Positions 35,390-45,000 of a DNA stretch of 64,000 nt are shown here, one piece after another. The notes under the pieces are model-generated. The model made no database searches, was not told where the DNA came from, and was given only the letters and a program-made list of their open reading frames with translations. Numbering within the stretch: position 1 is the stretch's first letter; every line of letters begins with the position of its first letter. The position numbers and the translations under genes were made by a program. Source of the DNA: Achromobacter sp. HZ34 (GTDB lineage Bacteria > Pseudomonadota > Gammaproteobacteria > Burkholderiales > Burkholderiaceae_B); NCBI RefSeq assembly GCF_002209485.1, contig NZ_NJIX01000005.1:186001-250000 (forward strand). The letters are read 5' to 3'.

Positions 35390-37513
35390 CTACAAAAGAT
35401 TACCAAAGCCCTGGGGCGGCAGCGTGCCGCCATCGGCACCCGGCGCAGGCCGGCGTTGATGCGCCACGGGCCGCCCCAGCAGATAGCCCTGGAAGTGCGA
35501 GCAGCCTTCCTCGGTCAGCCTTGCCAGCTGCGTATTCGTCTCCACGCCTTCCGCCGTGGTGGGAATGTCCAGGCTGCGCCCTATCCCGTTGATGGCACGG
35601 ATGATGGCCAGCGCCTCGCGATTGGTGGCGATGTCCTGTGTGAAGGACTTGTCGATCTTGATCTTGTCGAACTCGAAAGTGCGCAGATAGCCCAGCGACG
35701 AATACCCGGTACCGAAATCGTCCAGCGCCACCTTCACGCCCATCTGCTTGAGCGCGTTCAGGATGGCGATGTTGGCGGCCGAATTGGCCAGCAGCACGGA
35801 CTCGGTGATCTCCACCTCCAGGCGATGCGCGGGCAAGCCCGACTCCTGCAGCGCCGACGCCACCAGGGAAACCAGCGCGCCGTTGGTGAACTGGCTGGGC
35901 GACAGATTGACGGCGACGGTCTCGTGATCCGCCCAGGAGGTGGCTTCGCGGCAGGCTTCGTGCAGGGCAAAGCTGCCCAGTTCGTGGATCAGGCCCGTTT
36001 CCTCGGCGATGTGGATGAACTCGCTGGGCATGATGACGCCCTTCTCCGGATGGGTCCAGCGCATCAGCGCCTCGCGGCCGGTGATGGTCACGTGCGTAGC
36101 GTCGGTGATCGGCTGGTAATAGAGTTCCAGCTGGCGCGTCATGATGGCCTCGCGCAAGTCCATCTCCAGCTCGCGGCGTTTGCGCGCCGCCTCTTCCATT
36201 TCGGGGCGGAAGTAGGCCAGCTGGTTGCGGCCATTGCGCTTGGCCTCGTACAGCGCCATGTCCGCGTAACGCAGCAGGTGATCGGCCGAGATGTCTTCCG
36301 CGCCGGCCACCGCGATGCCGATGCTGACGCCCACGCTGACCGTATGGCCGTCGATGACAAACGGGGGCCGCACCACTTCGATCAGGCGTTCGGCCACCAC
36401 CCGCACGTCGTCATCGTGCTCGATGCCGGGCAGCACAACGGCGAACTCGTCACCGCCCAGGCGTGCCATGGTGTCCTCTTCGCGCAGCGCCTTGGGCAGG
36501 CGCTTGGCCAGCATGCGCAGCAACTCGTCGCCGATCTGGTGGCCCAGTGTATCGTTCACGCCTTTGAAGTTGTCGAGGTCCAGGCACAGGACGGCCGTCT
36601 TGCGATGCCGTCCCTGCGTCGGCAGGGCCTGCAGCAGCTGTTCGCGGAACAGGCGCCGGTTGGGCATGCCGGTCAGCGTGTCGTGATGCGCCATGTAGCG
36701 CACCTTGGCATGGGCGGCGTTCTCGTCGGTGACGTCGTTGGCGATCAGCAGCACATAGCGGGAACGGGGATCGGCACCGTGGAACACCAGGGTGTCCAGG
36801 CGCAGGATGCGGCTGCCGCGCGCGGTCTGCCATTCCTCTTCGTCGCGCTTGACGCCGTCGACACGCAAAGCCTCGTCGGTCAGGCGTTCCACGGTGGCGG
36901 CGATGGGTGCCGGCAGGCAGTCCTGGGCCGTGCGGCCGACCATCTGTGCACGCGAGTGGCCGAGCAGGGTCTCGGCCTGGCGGTTGACCAGCAGGATGTT
37001 GCGCGACAACGCATCCATGACCAGCACCGTGGACGGGATATGCGCGATCACGGCCTCCAGGAAGGTCGACAGCGATCGCATCTCGGCGCTGTAGTGTTCG
37101 GCCAGGACCTTGGCCTGCACCAGTTGCCGGTCGCGTTCGCGCCTTTCGGTGATGTCGCGCGTGATCTTGGTGTAACCCAGGAACTCGCCCTGGTCGTCAT
37201 GGATGGCATCGATCACCACATTGGCCCAGAACAGGCTGCCGTCCTTGCGCACGCGCCAGCCTTCCGATTCGAACTGGCCCTGCTCCCGCGCCGTGGCCAG
37301 GCCGCGTTGGGGCAGCCCACGGTCCTGGTCGGCTTGCGTGTAGAAACAGGCGAAATTGCGCCCGACGATTTCCGCCGCGCTGTAGCCCTTGGCCCGCTGC
37401 GCCCCCGCGTTCCAGTTCACCACATTGCCCTCTGTATCGAGCATATAGATGGCGTAGTCGACCACGCCTTCGATCAGGCGGCGGTACATGATGTCGGGAT
37501 TTTCAATGGACAT
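35390..37513 (-). CDS. PAS-PAS-GGDEF-EAL cyclic-di-GMP signalling protein
   Basis: The 707-residue protein has two PAS domains (about 5-125 and 150-265), a GGDEF domain with intact RLGGDEF and an EAL domain with the ITGREALMRW motif, VNLSPSQF, DDFGTGYSSLGYLRTF and TAEGVET. Both catalytic motifs are complete, so it could make and break c-di-GMP, with the PAS domains sensing an internal signal; no membrane helix is present. ATG 37513 (MSIENPDIMYRR) is chosen because the longer frame begins at TTG without a ribosome-binding site. Confidence 0.93.
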   Translation of the reverse strand: MSIENPDIMYRRLIEGVVDYAIYMLDTEGNVVNWNAGAQRAKGYSAAEIVGRNFACFYTQADQDRGLPQRGLATAREQGQFESEGWRVRKDGSLFWANVVIDAIHDDQGEFLGYTKITRDITERRERDRQLVQAKVLAEHYSAEMRSLSTFLEAVIAHIPSTVLVMDALSRNILLVNRQAETLLGHSRAQMVGRTAQDCLPAPIAATVERLTDEALRVDGVKRDEEEWQTARGSRILRLDTLVFHGADPRSRYVLLIANDVTDENAAHAKVRYMAHHDTLTGMPNRRLFREQLLQALPTQGRHRKTAVLCLDLDNFKGVNDTLGHQIGDELLRMLAKRLPKALREEDTMARLGGDEFAVVLPGIEHDDDVRVVAERLIEVVRPPFVIDGHTVSVGVSIGIAVAGAEDISADHLLRYADMALYEAKRNGRNQLAYFRPEMEEAARKRRELEMDLREAIMTRQLELYYQPITDATHVTITGREALMRWTHPEKGVIMPSEFIHIAEETGLIHELGSFALHEACREATSWADHETVAVNLSPSQFTNGALVSLVASALQESGLPAHRLEVEITESVLLANSAANIAILNALKQMGVKVALDDFGTGYSSLGYLRTFEFDKIKIDKSFTQDIATNREALAIIRAINGIGRSLDIPTTAEGVETNTQLARLTEEGCSHFQGYLLGRPVAHQRRPAPGADGGTLPPQGFGNLL

Positions 37514-37981
37514 GGACTGAGAATGCAAAAGGCGCGGGCGCTGGGGAAATTCCGTGGACGCGCGGGTGCCGAAGGATCTGGCCGCAGGCGGATTGGGGAG
37601 GGCGACGCGCCGTGGCGCGAGGGCGCCTGGCCGGGTGGCGCGATGGTGATCGCTGCAAGCCGGTGCGGGGCGTCCTTGCCCCCCGGGCGGACTATACGAG
37701 TTTTGTACCTATATGGATGCATTTAACAAGCGCACTTTTTCACCTTTTTTATGAAAAATGCGCGCATTTCACCGGGATTTCACTTTATTTCGCTTCTATT
37801 GCAGGGATTTGACCTGCGTCACGGGGCGGCGCGCCGGGCCGCGTTCGCATGGGGCGGAACGCATGGATGATTGCCCTGCCCGCGCCGGCGCTGGCCGCTT
37901 GGGCGGCCCCGGGCCGCAACCCATAAGATAGACCCTGCAACGGCCTCACAAGAATCGGCCGGGTACCCAGGAGACAGGGCC
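37514..37981. other. Intergenic region with an AT-rich hairpin
   Basis: About 470 bases lie between divergent genes. The centre is AT-rich, unlike its surroundings. GCGCACTTTTTC (37730-37741) and GAAAAATGCGC (37753-37763) form an inverted repeat around CACCTTTTTTAT. It may carry both promoters or act as a terminator or attenuator. I saw no gene in it. Confidence 0.45.
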
Positions 37982-38902
37982 ATGAATCTTTCCTTGCGGC
38001 ATATGCGGGCGTTCGCCGCGCTTGCCGACCTGCGCAATTTCACCCGCGCCGCGGAGCACTGCTGCCTGACGCAGAGTGCCTTCAGCGCGCTGATCGCCAA
38101 TCTGGAAAGCGATCTGGGCGTGAAGCTCTTTTCCCGCAACACGCGTAACGTCGAGCTGACCACGGAGGGTGAAGTCTTCCAGCACATCGTCACGCATCTG
38201 CTGCCGGAAACCGAACGCGCGCTGGCGGAGATGCGCGACCACGTGGAGCGGCGCAAGGGCAAGGTAGCCATGGCCGCCCTGCCCTCGATCTGCGCGGGCA
38301 TCCTGCCGGCGCTGATCGCCGGCTACAGCGAACGCTACCCTGGCATATCGGTGCAGGTGCAGGACGTCGCCAGCACGGTGTGCCTGGACATGGTGCGCAA
38401 CCGCCAGGTGGACTTCGCCCTGTGCGCCGCGGTATCGCCCAGCGTGGACCTGGACATCGAAGTCCTGGCGCGCGACACCTTTTACCTGATCTGCCGCGAA
38501 GACCATGCGCTGGCCACGCGGCGCAAGGTGAACCTGGGCGATGTGGTGGACTTGCCCCTGATCGGGTTCGAGAGCAACAGCAGCATACGCCAGCACCTGG
38601 ATGCGGCCATCTATCCGCGCCAATGGCGGCGTGCGCACCAGGTCAACAGCCTGTCCACCGCGGCGGGGTTCATCGCCGCCGGCCTGGGCGTGACGGTGGC
38701 GCCAACCTTGGCGCTGTACCAGTTCCGCCTGGCCGGTTTGCGGGCGGTACCGCTGGACCTGCCCATCAACGAACGCGACATCTGCCTGGCCAGGCGCCGC
38801 GATGCCACCGACTCCCTGGCCGCCGGGGCTTTCATGGACCTGCTGCGGTCCCGGCTGAAGCCGGCCGTGCGGGCTTTGGCGCCGGTTCCTGTCCCGGCCT
38901 GA
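37982..38902 (+). CDS. LysR family transcriptional regulator
   Basis: The 306-residue protein has a LysR HTH (RHMRAFAALADLRNFTRAAE, LTQSAFSALIANLESDLGVK) and effector domain (GKVAMAALPSICAGILPALI to AGLGVTVAPTLALYQF). CAGGAGACAGGGCC precedes ATG 37982. Neighbouring genes do not suggest a target. A poly-Pro/Val end (ALAPVPVPA) follows the domain. Confidence 0.93.
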   Translation: MNLSLRHMRAFAALADLRNFTRAAEHCCLTQSAFSALIANLESDLGVKLFSRNTRNVELTTEGEVFQHIVTHLLPETERALAEMRDHVERRKGKVAMAALPSICAGILPALIAGYSERYPGISVQVQDVASTVCLDMVRNRQVDFALCAAVSPSVDLDIEVLARDTFYLICREDHALATRRKVNLGDVVDLPLIGFESNSSIRQHLDAAIYPRQWRRAHQVNSLSTAAGFIAAGLGVTVAPTLALYQFRLAGLRAVPLDLPINERDICLARRRDATDSLAAGAFMDLLRSRLKPAVRALAPVPVPA

Positions 38903-39047
38903 CTCGGTCGCGACTGCTTCGGCGGCGGCTGCGGCGGCTGCGGCTGCGACTACGGCCGTTGCGGCAGGCCTGGCCTATGCCGATGCCGGGGGGCCAGCCA
39001 TGGCGCCGGCTGCCACTCGTGGCGGCGCGGCGGCTATGATGGCGCGC

Positions 39048-40250
39048 ATGATTCCTGTCGCGTTTCCTTCCGCCGGATTTCTCTTTTTGATGGCCGCCTC
39101 GTTTTGCGGCCTGGCAGGCCTGGTCTGCTGGCTGGCCATGTTGGCAGTGAGCAAGCGATGCCGGGCGGCAATGCGTGCGGCGCCCATCAAACAGGGCGTG
39201 GGCTTGCTGCTGGTGGTGCTGCTCAGTTTCCCCTCGGCGTCCTTCCTTTACGCCATGTGGAGTATCGACCAGGACAACGCCAGGGAAGCGGCAGCGCGCC
39301 GGATGACGCTGGCGCAGGCGGCACGTATCGGCCCCGTCGACATGCCGGCGGGAACGCGGCTGACGCTGAGCGTCGCAGGCAAGCCCGAGACCTTTACCCA
39401 GGCCGAGTTCGCGTATCCCGTCCTGATAGGCGGCGTCCTGGCCACGCGGGTCAAGCGGGAGATCACCGACGAATACGATCAAGAGAGCTACGACATCTCG
39501 GTGAGCTATCCGACGACGATGGCGGTGACCGGTGCAGGCGTGCAGCAGGTGGACGGCTGGCGCTGCGACGCGGCGCGCGGCGTGACGTTCGATACCGCAC
39601 GCGACGGGACGCTGGTGAGGATGGCGCACTGTGTGCTGGCGCAGGGCAATACGGTAGCCATGCCTGTTCGCGGTGGGAAGGATCCCGCTGCGCGCGGCGT
39701 CGGCGCAACGGACCTTGCGTTGCCGCCCGGCCACGTTGCGGCGGATATTGCCTTGCCTGCGGGCAGCGATCTGCGCGCGAGCAGCGGGAATCGTTATGTC
39801 GATGGGTTTACCGACGCGGACCGCTGGGAAGTCGAGCCACCGCAAGGCACGGTGCTACGGATAGCCGGGCTGGCGCTGCTGGATCCCCTGATCCGTCTGG
39901 ACGGCGAGCGGCGTTACTTCGAGCTGCCGAGCGGGAGACTGCCGTGCGATCTGGTGCTTGGCGAGATGCACTACACGGCCGGCACGCGCGTCCGCTCGGC
40001 ACCGCGTAGCTGGCGCGACAAGCACCCTGACGCATGGGTATTTTCACCGTGGAGCGGCACACCCGCGCGGCGTGATGGCCATGCGGACATCCGTTTCGAC
40101 CAGTCGGTGCTGCAAACGCCGGACGCCGCGGTCCTGGCCGTGGTCAACAGCGAATCGATAGGCGTCTTTCGCTATCCCGAGTTGATAGTCGAAGGCGAAG
40201 AGGCCAAGCCACCGGCGGTGCAATGTCCGGCGCCGGACGGCATGCGCTGA
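39048..40250 (+). CDS. Hypothetical membrane-anchored protein
   Basis: From ATG 39048 the protein is 400 residues, with two N-terminal membrane helices (about 3-27 and 47-70) and a long extracytoplasmic part rich in beta-type sequence. The latter has DUF3592-like spacing of Gly/Thr residues (DESYDISVSYPTTMAV-type stretch). No catalytic motif is evident. Other nearby ATGs (39000, 39036) are possible starts. It ends one base before the convergent DUF2894 gene, which leaves no room for a terminator between them. Confidence 0.65.
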   Translation: MIPVAFPSAGFLFLMAASFCGLAGLVCWLAMLAVSKRCRAAMRAAPIKQGVGLLLVVLLSFPSASFLYAMWSIDQDNAREAAARRMTLAQAARIGPVDMPAGTRLTLSVAGKPETFTQAEFAYPVLIGGVLATRVKREITDEYDQESYDISVSYPTTMAVTGAGVQQVDGWRCDAARGVTFDTARDGTLVRMAHCVLAQGNTVAMPVRGGKDPAARGVGATDLALPPGHVAADIALPAGSDLRASSGNRYVDGFTDADRWEVEPPQGTVLRIAGLALLDPLIRLDGERRYFELPSGRLPCDLVLGEMHYTAGTRVRSAPRSWRDKHPDAWVFSPWSGTPARRDGHADIRFDQSVLQTPDAAVLAVVNSESIGVFRYPELIVEGEEAKPPAVQCPAPDGMR

Positions 40251-40251
40251 C

Positions 40252-41085
40252 TTACTCTTTTTCCGCGGGTTCTTTGTCGGCAGGCTTGGCGCGCGTGGAC
40301 TTGCGAGCGGTCTTGCGGGCGCCGCTGGCAGCCTTGGTAGCGGCGTTGGTAGCGGGTTTGGCGGCGGATTTAGCGGCGGATTTAGCGGCGGATTTGCCGG
40401 CCGCCGCCCTGGCTGCGTCACGTTGCGGCAGCGCGGGGACCACCATGGGTTCCAGCCACGACAGCACATCGACGTAAGCCAGGAAGTGCTGCAGATACCC
40501 GGGCGCCAGTTCGCGCATCAGGGCCAGCGAGCGGTGCACGAGGTGACTGGAATTCAGCGGGCCGGCATTGTCCGGCACCTGGAACTGCGACTCCTGCACG
40601 CGCATGGAGACACTCACCCGGGACCATAGCTGCTGGAATTCGTCCAGCAAGGGTAGCTCAGGATAGTGCGCGGTCCAGGGCAAGGCGGCCTTATGCTTCG
40701 CCGCGTTCTCGGCGAGTTCCTTGCTCAGCGCGGTCAGGGTCGTAGCCGGGGCCGTGGCTGCGCCCGCGGCGGCATCGGAGGAAGCGGCTGGAGCACCGAG
40801 AGCACCGGGCGCCCCGGCGGCTGTAGCGCCGGCCGCAGCGCCACCGGCCGATGTAGTGCCGCCATCGCACGCCACGGCGTTGCCTGCTTTTTCGATACGC
40901 GCCGCGTAATCCTTGATCAGCCCCGCCATGCGGGCATCCAGCCGTTGCCGCGCCTCGCCTTCCTGCAGCGCCGTCCGCCGCGCCAAGGCTTCCATGAAAA
41001 TGAAGGTGACCGGATCCAGACGCTCCCACCCCTGTTCACGCCAGGCGGCGAGCTGTACGTCGGGCGTCATCTCTGCGTCACTCAT
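40252..41085 (-). CDS. DUF2894 domain-containing protein, last gene of the motor-like operon
   Basis: The 277-residue protein starts MSDAEMTPDVQLAAWREQGW, continues with RLDPVTFIFMEALARRTALQ and a conserved C-terminal part LNSSHLVHRSLALMRELAPG, YLQHFLAYVDVLSWLEPM. An Ala/Gly-rich linker (about 75-115) separates the two conserved halves. The last 50 residues are a histone-H1-like basic tail with KSAAKSAAKSAAK repeats. No signal or membrane helix is present. ATG 41085 overlaps the OmpA-family stop (ATGA). I recall DUF2894 next to DUF802 and DUF3348 in other beta- and gammaproteobacteria. Confidence 0.82.
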   Translation of the reverse strand: MSDAEMTPDVQLAAWREQGWERLDPVTFIFMEALARRTALQEGEARQRLDARMAGLIKDYAARIEKAGNAVACDGGTTSAGGAAAGATAAGAPGALGAPAASSDAAAGAATAPATTLTALSKELAENAAKHKAALPWTAHYPELPLLDEFQQLWSRVSVSMRVQESQFQVPDNAGPLNSSHLVHRSLALMRELAPGYLQHFLAYVDVLSWLEPMVVPALPQRDAARAAAGKSAAKSAAKSAAKPATNAATKAASGARKTARKSTRAKPADKEPAEKE

Positions 41086-42089
41086 CGGTGCGAGGCAGCC
41101 GCGTGCGATTTATGCGTCTTCGTCGCGGGCACATTACGGCCGGACTTATGCTTCGATGCCACCGACGAGCCGCCGGTTTTGCCGGCCGACGCGGCGGCCG
41201 CCGTGGCTGCAGCGGTTGCCGCAGTCGCTGCGGTTGCAGGCGTCGTTGCGGGGGCTGTCGCAGTTGCCGGCGTCGTTGTGGGGGCAGCTGCAGGCGCAGA
41301 CGCCGTCGCAGGCGCCGTCGCAGACGCAGGCGCTGCTGCAGGCGCAGCAGCCGTAGCGGCGGGGGCGGCGGGGGCGGCGGGCGCCACTGCCACTCCAGGT
41401 GTTGCCGTAGACGCGGCGGGGCTGGGGGTGGGGCCTGCATCGCCATCCTGGGCAGGCTTGCCATCCGCCGTCTGCCGCGGAATCGGCGCGATCTCCACGC
41501 GGCGGTTCTTGGCCCGGCCTTCCTCGTCGTCGTTGGACGCCACGGGCTGCTCCGCGCCGAAAGCCGCGGCAAAGATGACCGTGCGTGGCACGCCCGCCTC
41601 GATCAGGGCGCGCGTGACCGTCAACGCCCGTTGCGCCGACAAATCCAGGTTGTCGGCAAAGCGCCGGTTGCCCTCATGAATCTGCTGATTGTCCGTGAAG
41701 CCGCTGACCATCAGGATCTCCGCATGATTCTGCAGATAACGCGTCAACGGCAGCACCAGACTCTGCAACACTTCGCGCCCTTCCGGCTGCAACTGATCGG
41801 AGTTCAGCGCGAACAGCACATTGCCGCTGATGCCGATGCGGCCATTGACCAGCGTGATGCGCCCCTGCGCCAACGGCACCGCCAGCGCTTCCTCCAAGGT
41901 CTCGCGGCGCTGCGTTTCCTCCTGCCGCTGCTTGACCTCTTCCTGCAGCTTGCTGCTCAGGTCCAGCTGCATGCCGATCACCCCCAGCAGCACCAGCACG
42001 AACGAGCCCAGCAGCACCGACATCAGGTCGCCGAAAACGGCCCAGGTCGGCGCGGCAGCTTCGACGCCGGCGTCGATGTCGTCGCTCAT
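41082..42089 (-). CDS. MotB/ZorB-like OmpA family protein
   Basis: The 335-residue protein has a short cytoplasmic N-terminus and one membrane helix (about 17-40) that begins TWAVFGDLMSVLLGSFVLVL. Asp21 sits where MotB and ZorB carry the proton-binding Asp (DLMS is also ZorB-like). A coiled linker (about 44-72) and an OmpA peptidoglycan-binding domain (about 86-203) follow, with Asp133 in SGFTD and Arg197 in NRRVEI, the residues that hold diaminopimelate. The last 130 residues are an Ala/Pro/Thr-rich region ending in a basic tail, unusual for the family. ATG 42089 overlaps the DUF802 stop. Confidence 0.9.
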   Translation of the reverse strand: MSDDIDAGVEAAAPTWAVFGDLMSVLLGSFVLVLLGVIGMQLDLSSKLQEEVKQRQEETQRRETLEEALAVPLAQGRITLVNGRIGISGNVLFALNSDQLQPEGREVLQSLVLPLTRYLQNHAEILMVSGFTDNQQIHEGNRRFADNLDLSAQRALTVTRALIEAGVPRTVIFAAAFGAEQPVASNDDEEGRAKNRRVEIAPIPRQTADGKPAQDGDAGPTPSPAASTATPGVAVAPAAPAAPAATAAAPAAAPASATAPATASAPAAAPTTTPATATAPATTPATAATAATAAATAAAASAGKTGGSSVASKHKSGRNVPATKTHKSHAAASHR

Positions 42090-45000
42090 GCCGCCTCGGT
42101 ACCGTTATCCGCCCGCGCGACCGCAAGCTGTTGCAGGTCATCGATGATCTGCTTCTGCGACATCAGGCTCAGATCGACCACCTCGCGCGCCTGCGCCACG
42201 TAGTAAGCCAACTGTTCGTCGCTGCGCGCCAGCGACTTGTCCAGCGCGGCTTCGATACGTTGCAACTGTTCCACCAAGGCGCCGTTGGCCTGCCCGAACA
42301 GCTGCACCGCGGCGCCGAAAGCCTCGCCCATGCTGCCGATCTCGGCGGCACTGCCGGTGACCTGGGCGGCAATGCCGGCCAGCTTGCCCGTCTCTGCTTC
42401 GACATGCCCAGCCAGCTTGCCGGTTTCCTGTTCGACGTAGGTCGTGAGCTTGCCCGTCTCCTGTTCCACATGCGCCGTGAGCGCATGGGTCTGGCTTTCC
42501 ACGTGCGTGGTGAAGCTGACGCCGATCTCCTGCAGCAACTCGGCGGAACGCGTGACCAGGGCGTCGACCGCACCGCTCTGCTCGTTGGCCGCATGGTTGA
42601 CCGCGTCCAGCAGCGTGGCCACGGTTTCCAGCAGACGGCCGCGTTCTTCCAACATCGCGTTGTCGCGTTCCATGCTGGCCGACAGGTTGTCGCGCAGTTC
42701 GGCGATCACGGTGGCCGCGGCGCGCGGCGCTTCGGCGGCGGCCTGCAACAGGCCGGCGATCTCGGCGACGGTGTCGCGCGCCTGGTCTTCGGCCTGCGCG
42801 GTCATGTCGCGCGCGGCCTGGGCCAGGGTGTCGCTGATTTCTTCCGCACGAGTCGCGGCACGGCGCTCGACCTTGTCCAGTTGCTCCTGCAGCTCGGTGG
42901 TCATGCCGGCCAGCGTTTCGCGCCAGGCTTCCAGGCGTTGCTGCTCCTGCGCCGTGGCTTCGGCGCGGGCTTGCGCCTGGTCCTGCGCCAGGGTCTGCAG
43001 CAGCGCTTCAGCGCGTTGGGCGCCGGACTGCTCCTGCTTGTCCAGGGCGCTTTGCCACGTCTGCGTGACGCCGGAGGTCACGCTTTCCAGATGCAGGGCG
43101 ACATCGCCCAGCAGGCGCTCGGTGCGTTCCTCGAAGGCGGCGGCGTAGCGGTCCAGCGTGGCGCCGAGTACCTGGGCCAGTTGTTCGCTGTCCTGTTTGT
43201 GCTGTGCCAGCGCGTCGGTCCACACCTTGGCGACGTCGCCCGTGGTGGTCTGAAAATGCACGGCCAGGCCGGCCAGCTGTTCACGCACCGATTCCGTGAC
43301 GGTAGCGCGCCAGGTGGCGGTTTCGTTTGCCAGGCCGTCCAGCGTGGCCCGCACGGCGGGCTGGATGGCCTCGCCGGCGATGCGGGCACTGATGCCGATG
43401 TTTTCCTGCAGGGTGTGTTGAACCGCGGCGGCCAGGTCTTCGTAGGCCGTGGCGGAGCGCTCGTGCAGGGCCTGCTGGCTGGCGGCAAGGCGTTCGGCCA
43501 GGGTCTGCTGATGTTGCTCCAGGCGTTGGTGCAAGCCTTCCTGGTCGGCGCCCAGTCGCTCGGCCAGCACCTGCTGGCCGGTGGTCAGCTGCTGCGACAA
43601 GGCTTGCTGGTCCGTGGTCAGCTGTTGCGCCAGCGCTTGCTGGCCGTCGGTGAGTGTGCCGTTCAGTGCGTCGAAGCTGGCCGCCAGCTTGTCGCTCAAC
43701 GTGCCATAACCGCTTTCCAGCTTGCCAGCCAATGCGGCATGGTTGGAAACCAGCCTCTCTTCCAGCGCCGACTGATTGCCGGTGAGCTTATCGTTCAATT
43801 CGGCCTGGCCGGCGATCAAGGCCACACGCAGTGCTTCGTGGCGGCTGCCGAGTTGCGCGTTGAGCGCCTCGTGCCCAGCCGCCAACCTGCCGTGCAGCGC
43901 TTCCTGTCCTTGGCCGAGACGCGCATTCAAGCTGTCGAAGCCGTCGCCCAGCTTGCCGCCCAGGTCCGCCAGGCTGGCGCCCGTGCTGCGGCCCAATTCG
44001 TCCAGGCGTCCGCCCACGCGTTCCGTCAGGCTGTCCAGACCGCCACCGACCCGTTCGCTGAGCTTGTCGAAATTGCCCCCCAAAGTGGTGGTGAGCGTCG
44101 TGACACTGCCGCCCAGATCCGCGCTCAGTGTCGTCAGGCCGGCACCCAGGTCGCTGCTCAGCGTGGTCAAGCTGCCGCCCAGGTCGTTGCTCAACGTCGC
44201 CAGGCCTGCGCCCAGCTTGGAGCTCAGGGCCTCGAAATCGCCGGTGATGCGGGTATTGAGCGTTTCCAACCCCCCGCCCAAGCGCGTGGCCAGGGCTTCG
44301 TGGCTTGCGCCAAGACGTTGTTGCAGGGCTTCCTGGCCAGAACCCAGCCGTTCATTCAAGGCCTGGCTGTCACCGACCAGCCGTTCATTCAAAGCCTGGT
44401 GATCGCCAACCAGCCTGGCCGTCAGCGTTTCATGATTGCCCGTCAATTTGGCGCTCAGCGCCGCGTGATCCGCCGCCAGGCGTTCAGTAAGCGTCCTGCT
44501 TTGGGTCTCCACGGCTTGCGCCACCGCTTGCAGGCGGTCGACCAGCGCCGGCATCAATTCGGCCTGGCGCTGCATCAGGCGGAACACTTCCTCGCGCTGA
44601 TGCTGGCGCGAATGGCCGCCCATATTCAGGGCGATGCGGGTATCCAGTTGCTGCGACACCAGGATGCGGTCGCGCCGCGCCAGCGCCGCCAGCAGCCCCA
44701 GCGCCGCCGAGGTCGCCACGCCGGCCACGGACGTGCCGAAGGCAAAACCCAGGCCCTTGATCGGCGCCGCCAACGACGCCCGTATTCCTTGCAAATCGGA
44801 AGCCGCTTCCAACGCGCCGCCGGTGCCGCGCAGCGTCGCCACCATACCCAGGAAGGTACCCAGCATGCCCAGCAGCACCAGCAGGCCCACCAGGTAAGGT
44901 GCCATCGACGGGCCGGGCAGCGCGACACGCTCGCCTTCGACACGCAGGCGCACCGCGTTGCGCAAGCTGGGATGCAGGCGGTCCAGCCACGCGCCGAAAT

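Noticed and set aside
35456-37726. Plus-strand open frame of about 756 codons
   Set aside because: It is antisense to the GGDEF/EAL protein, whose catalytic motifs are intact.
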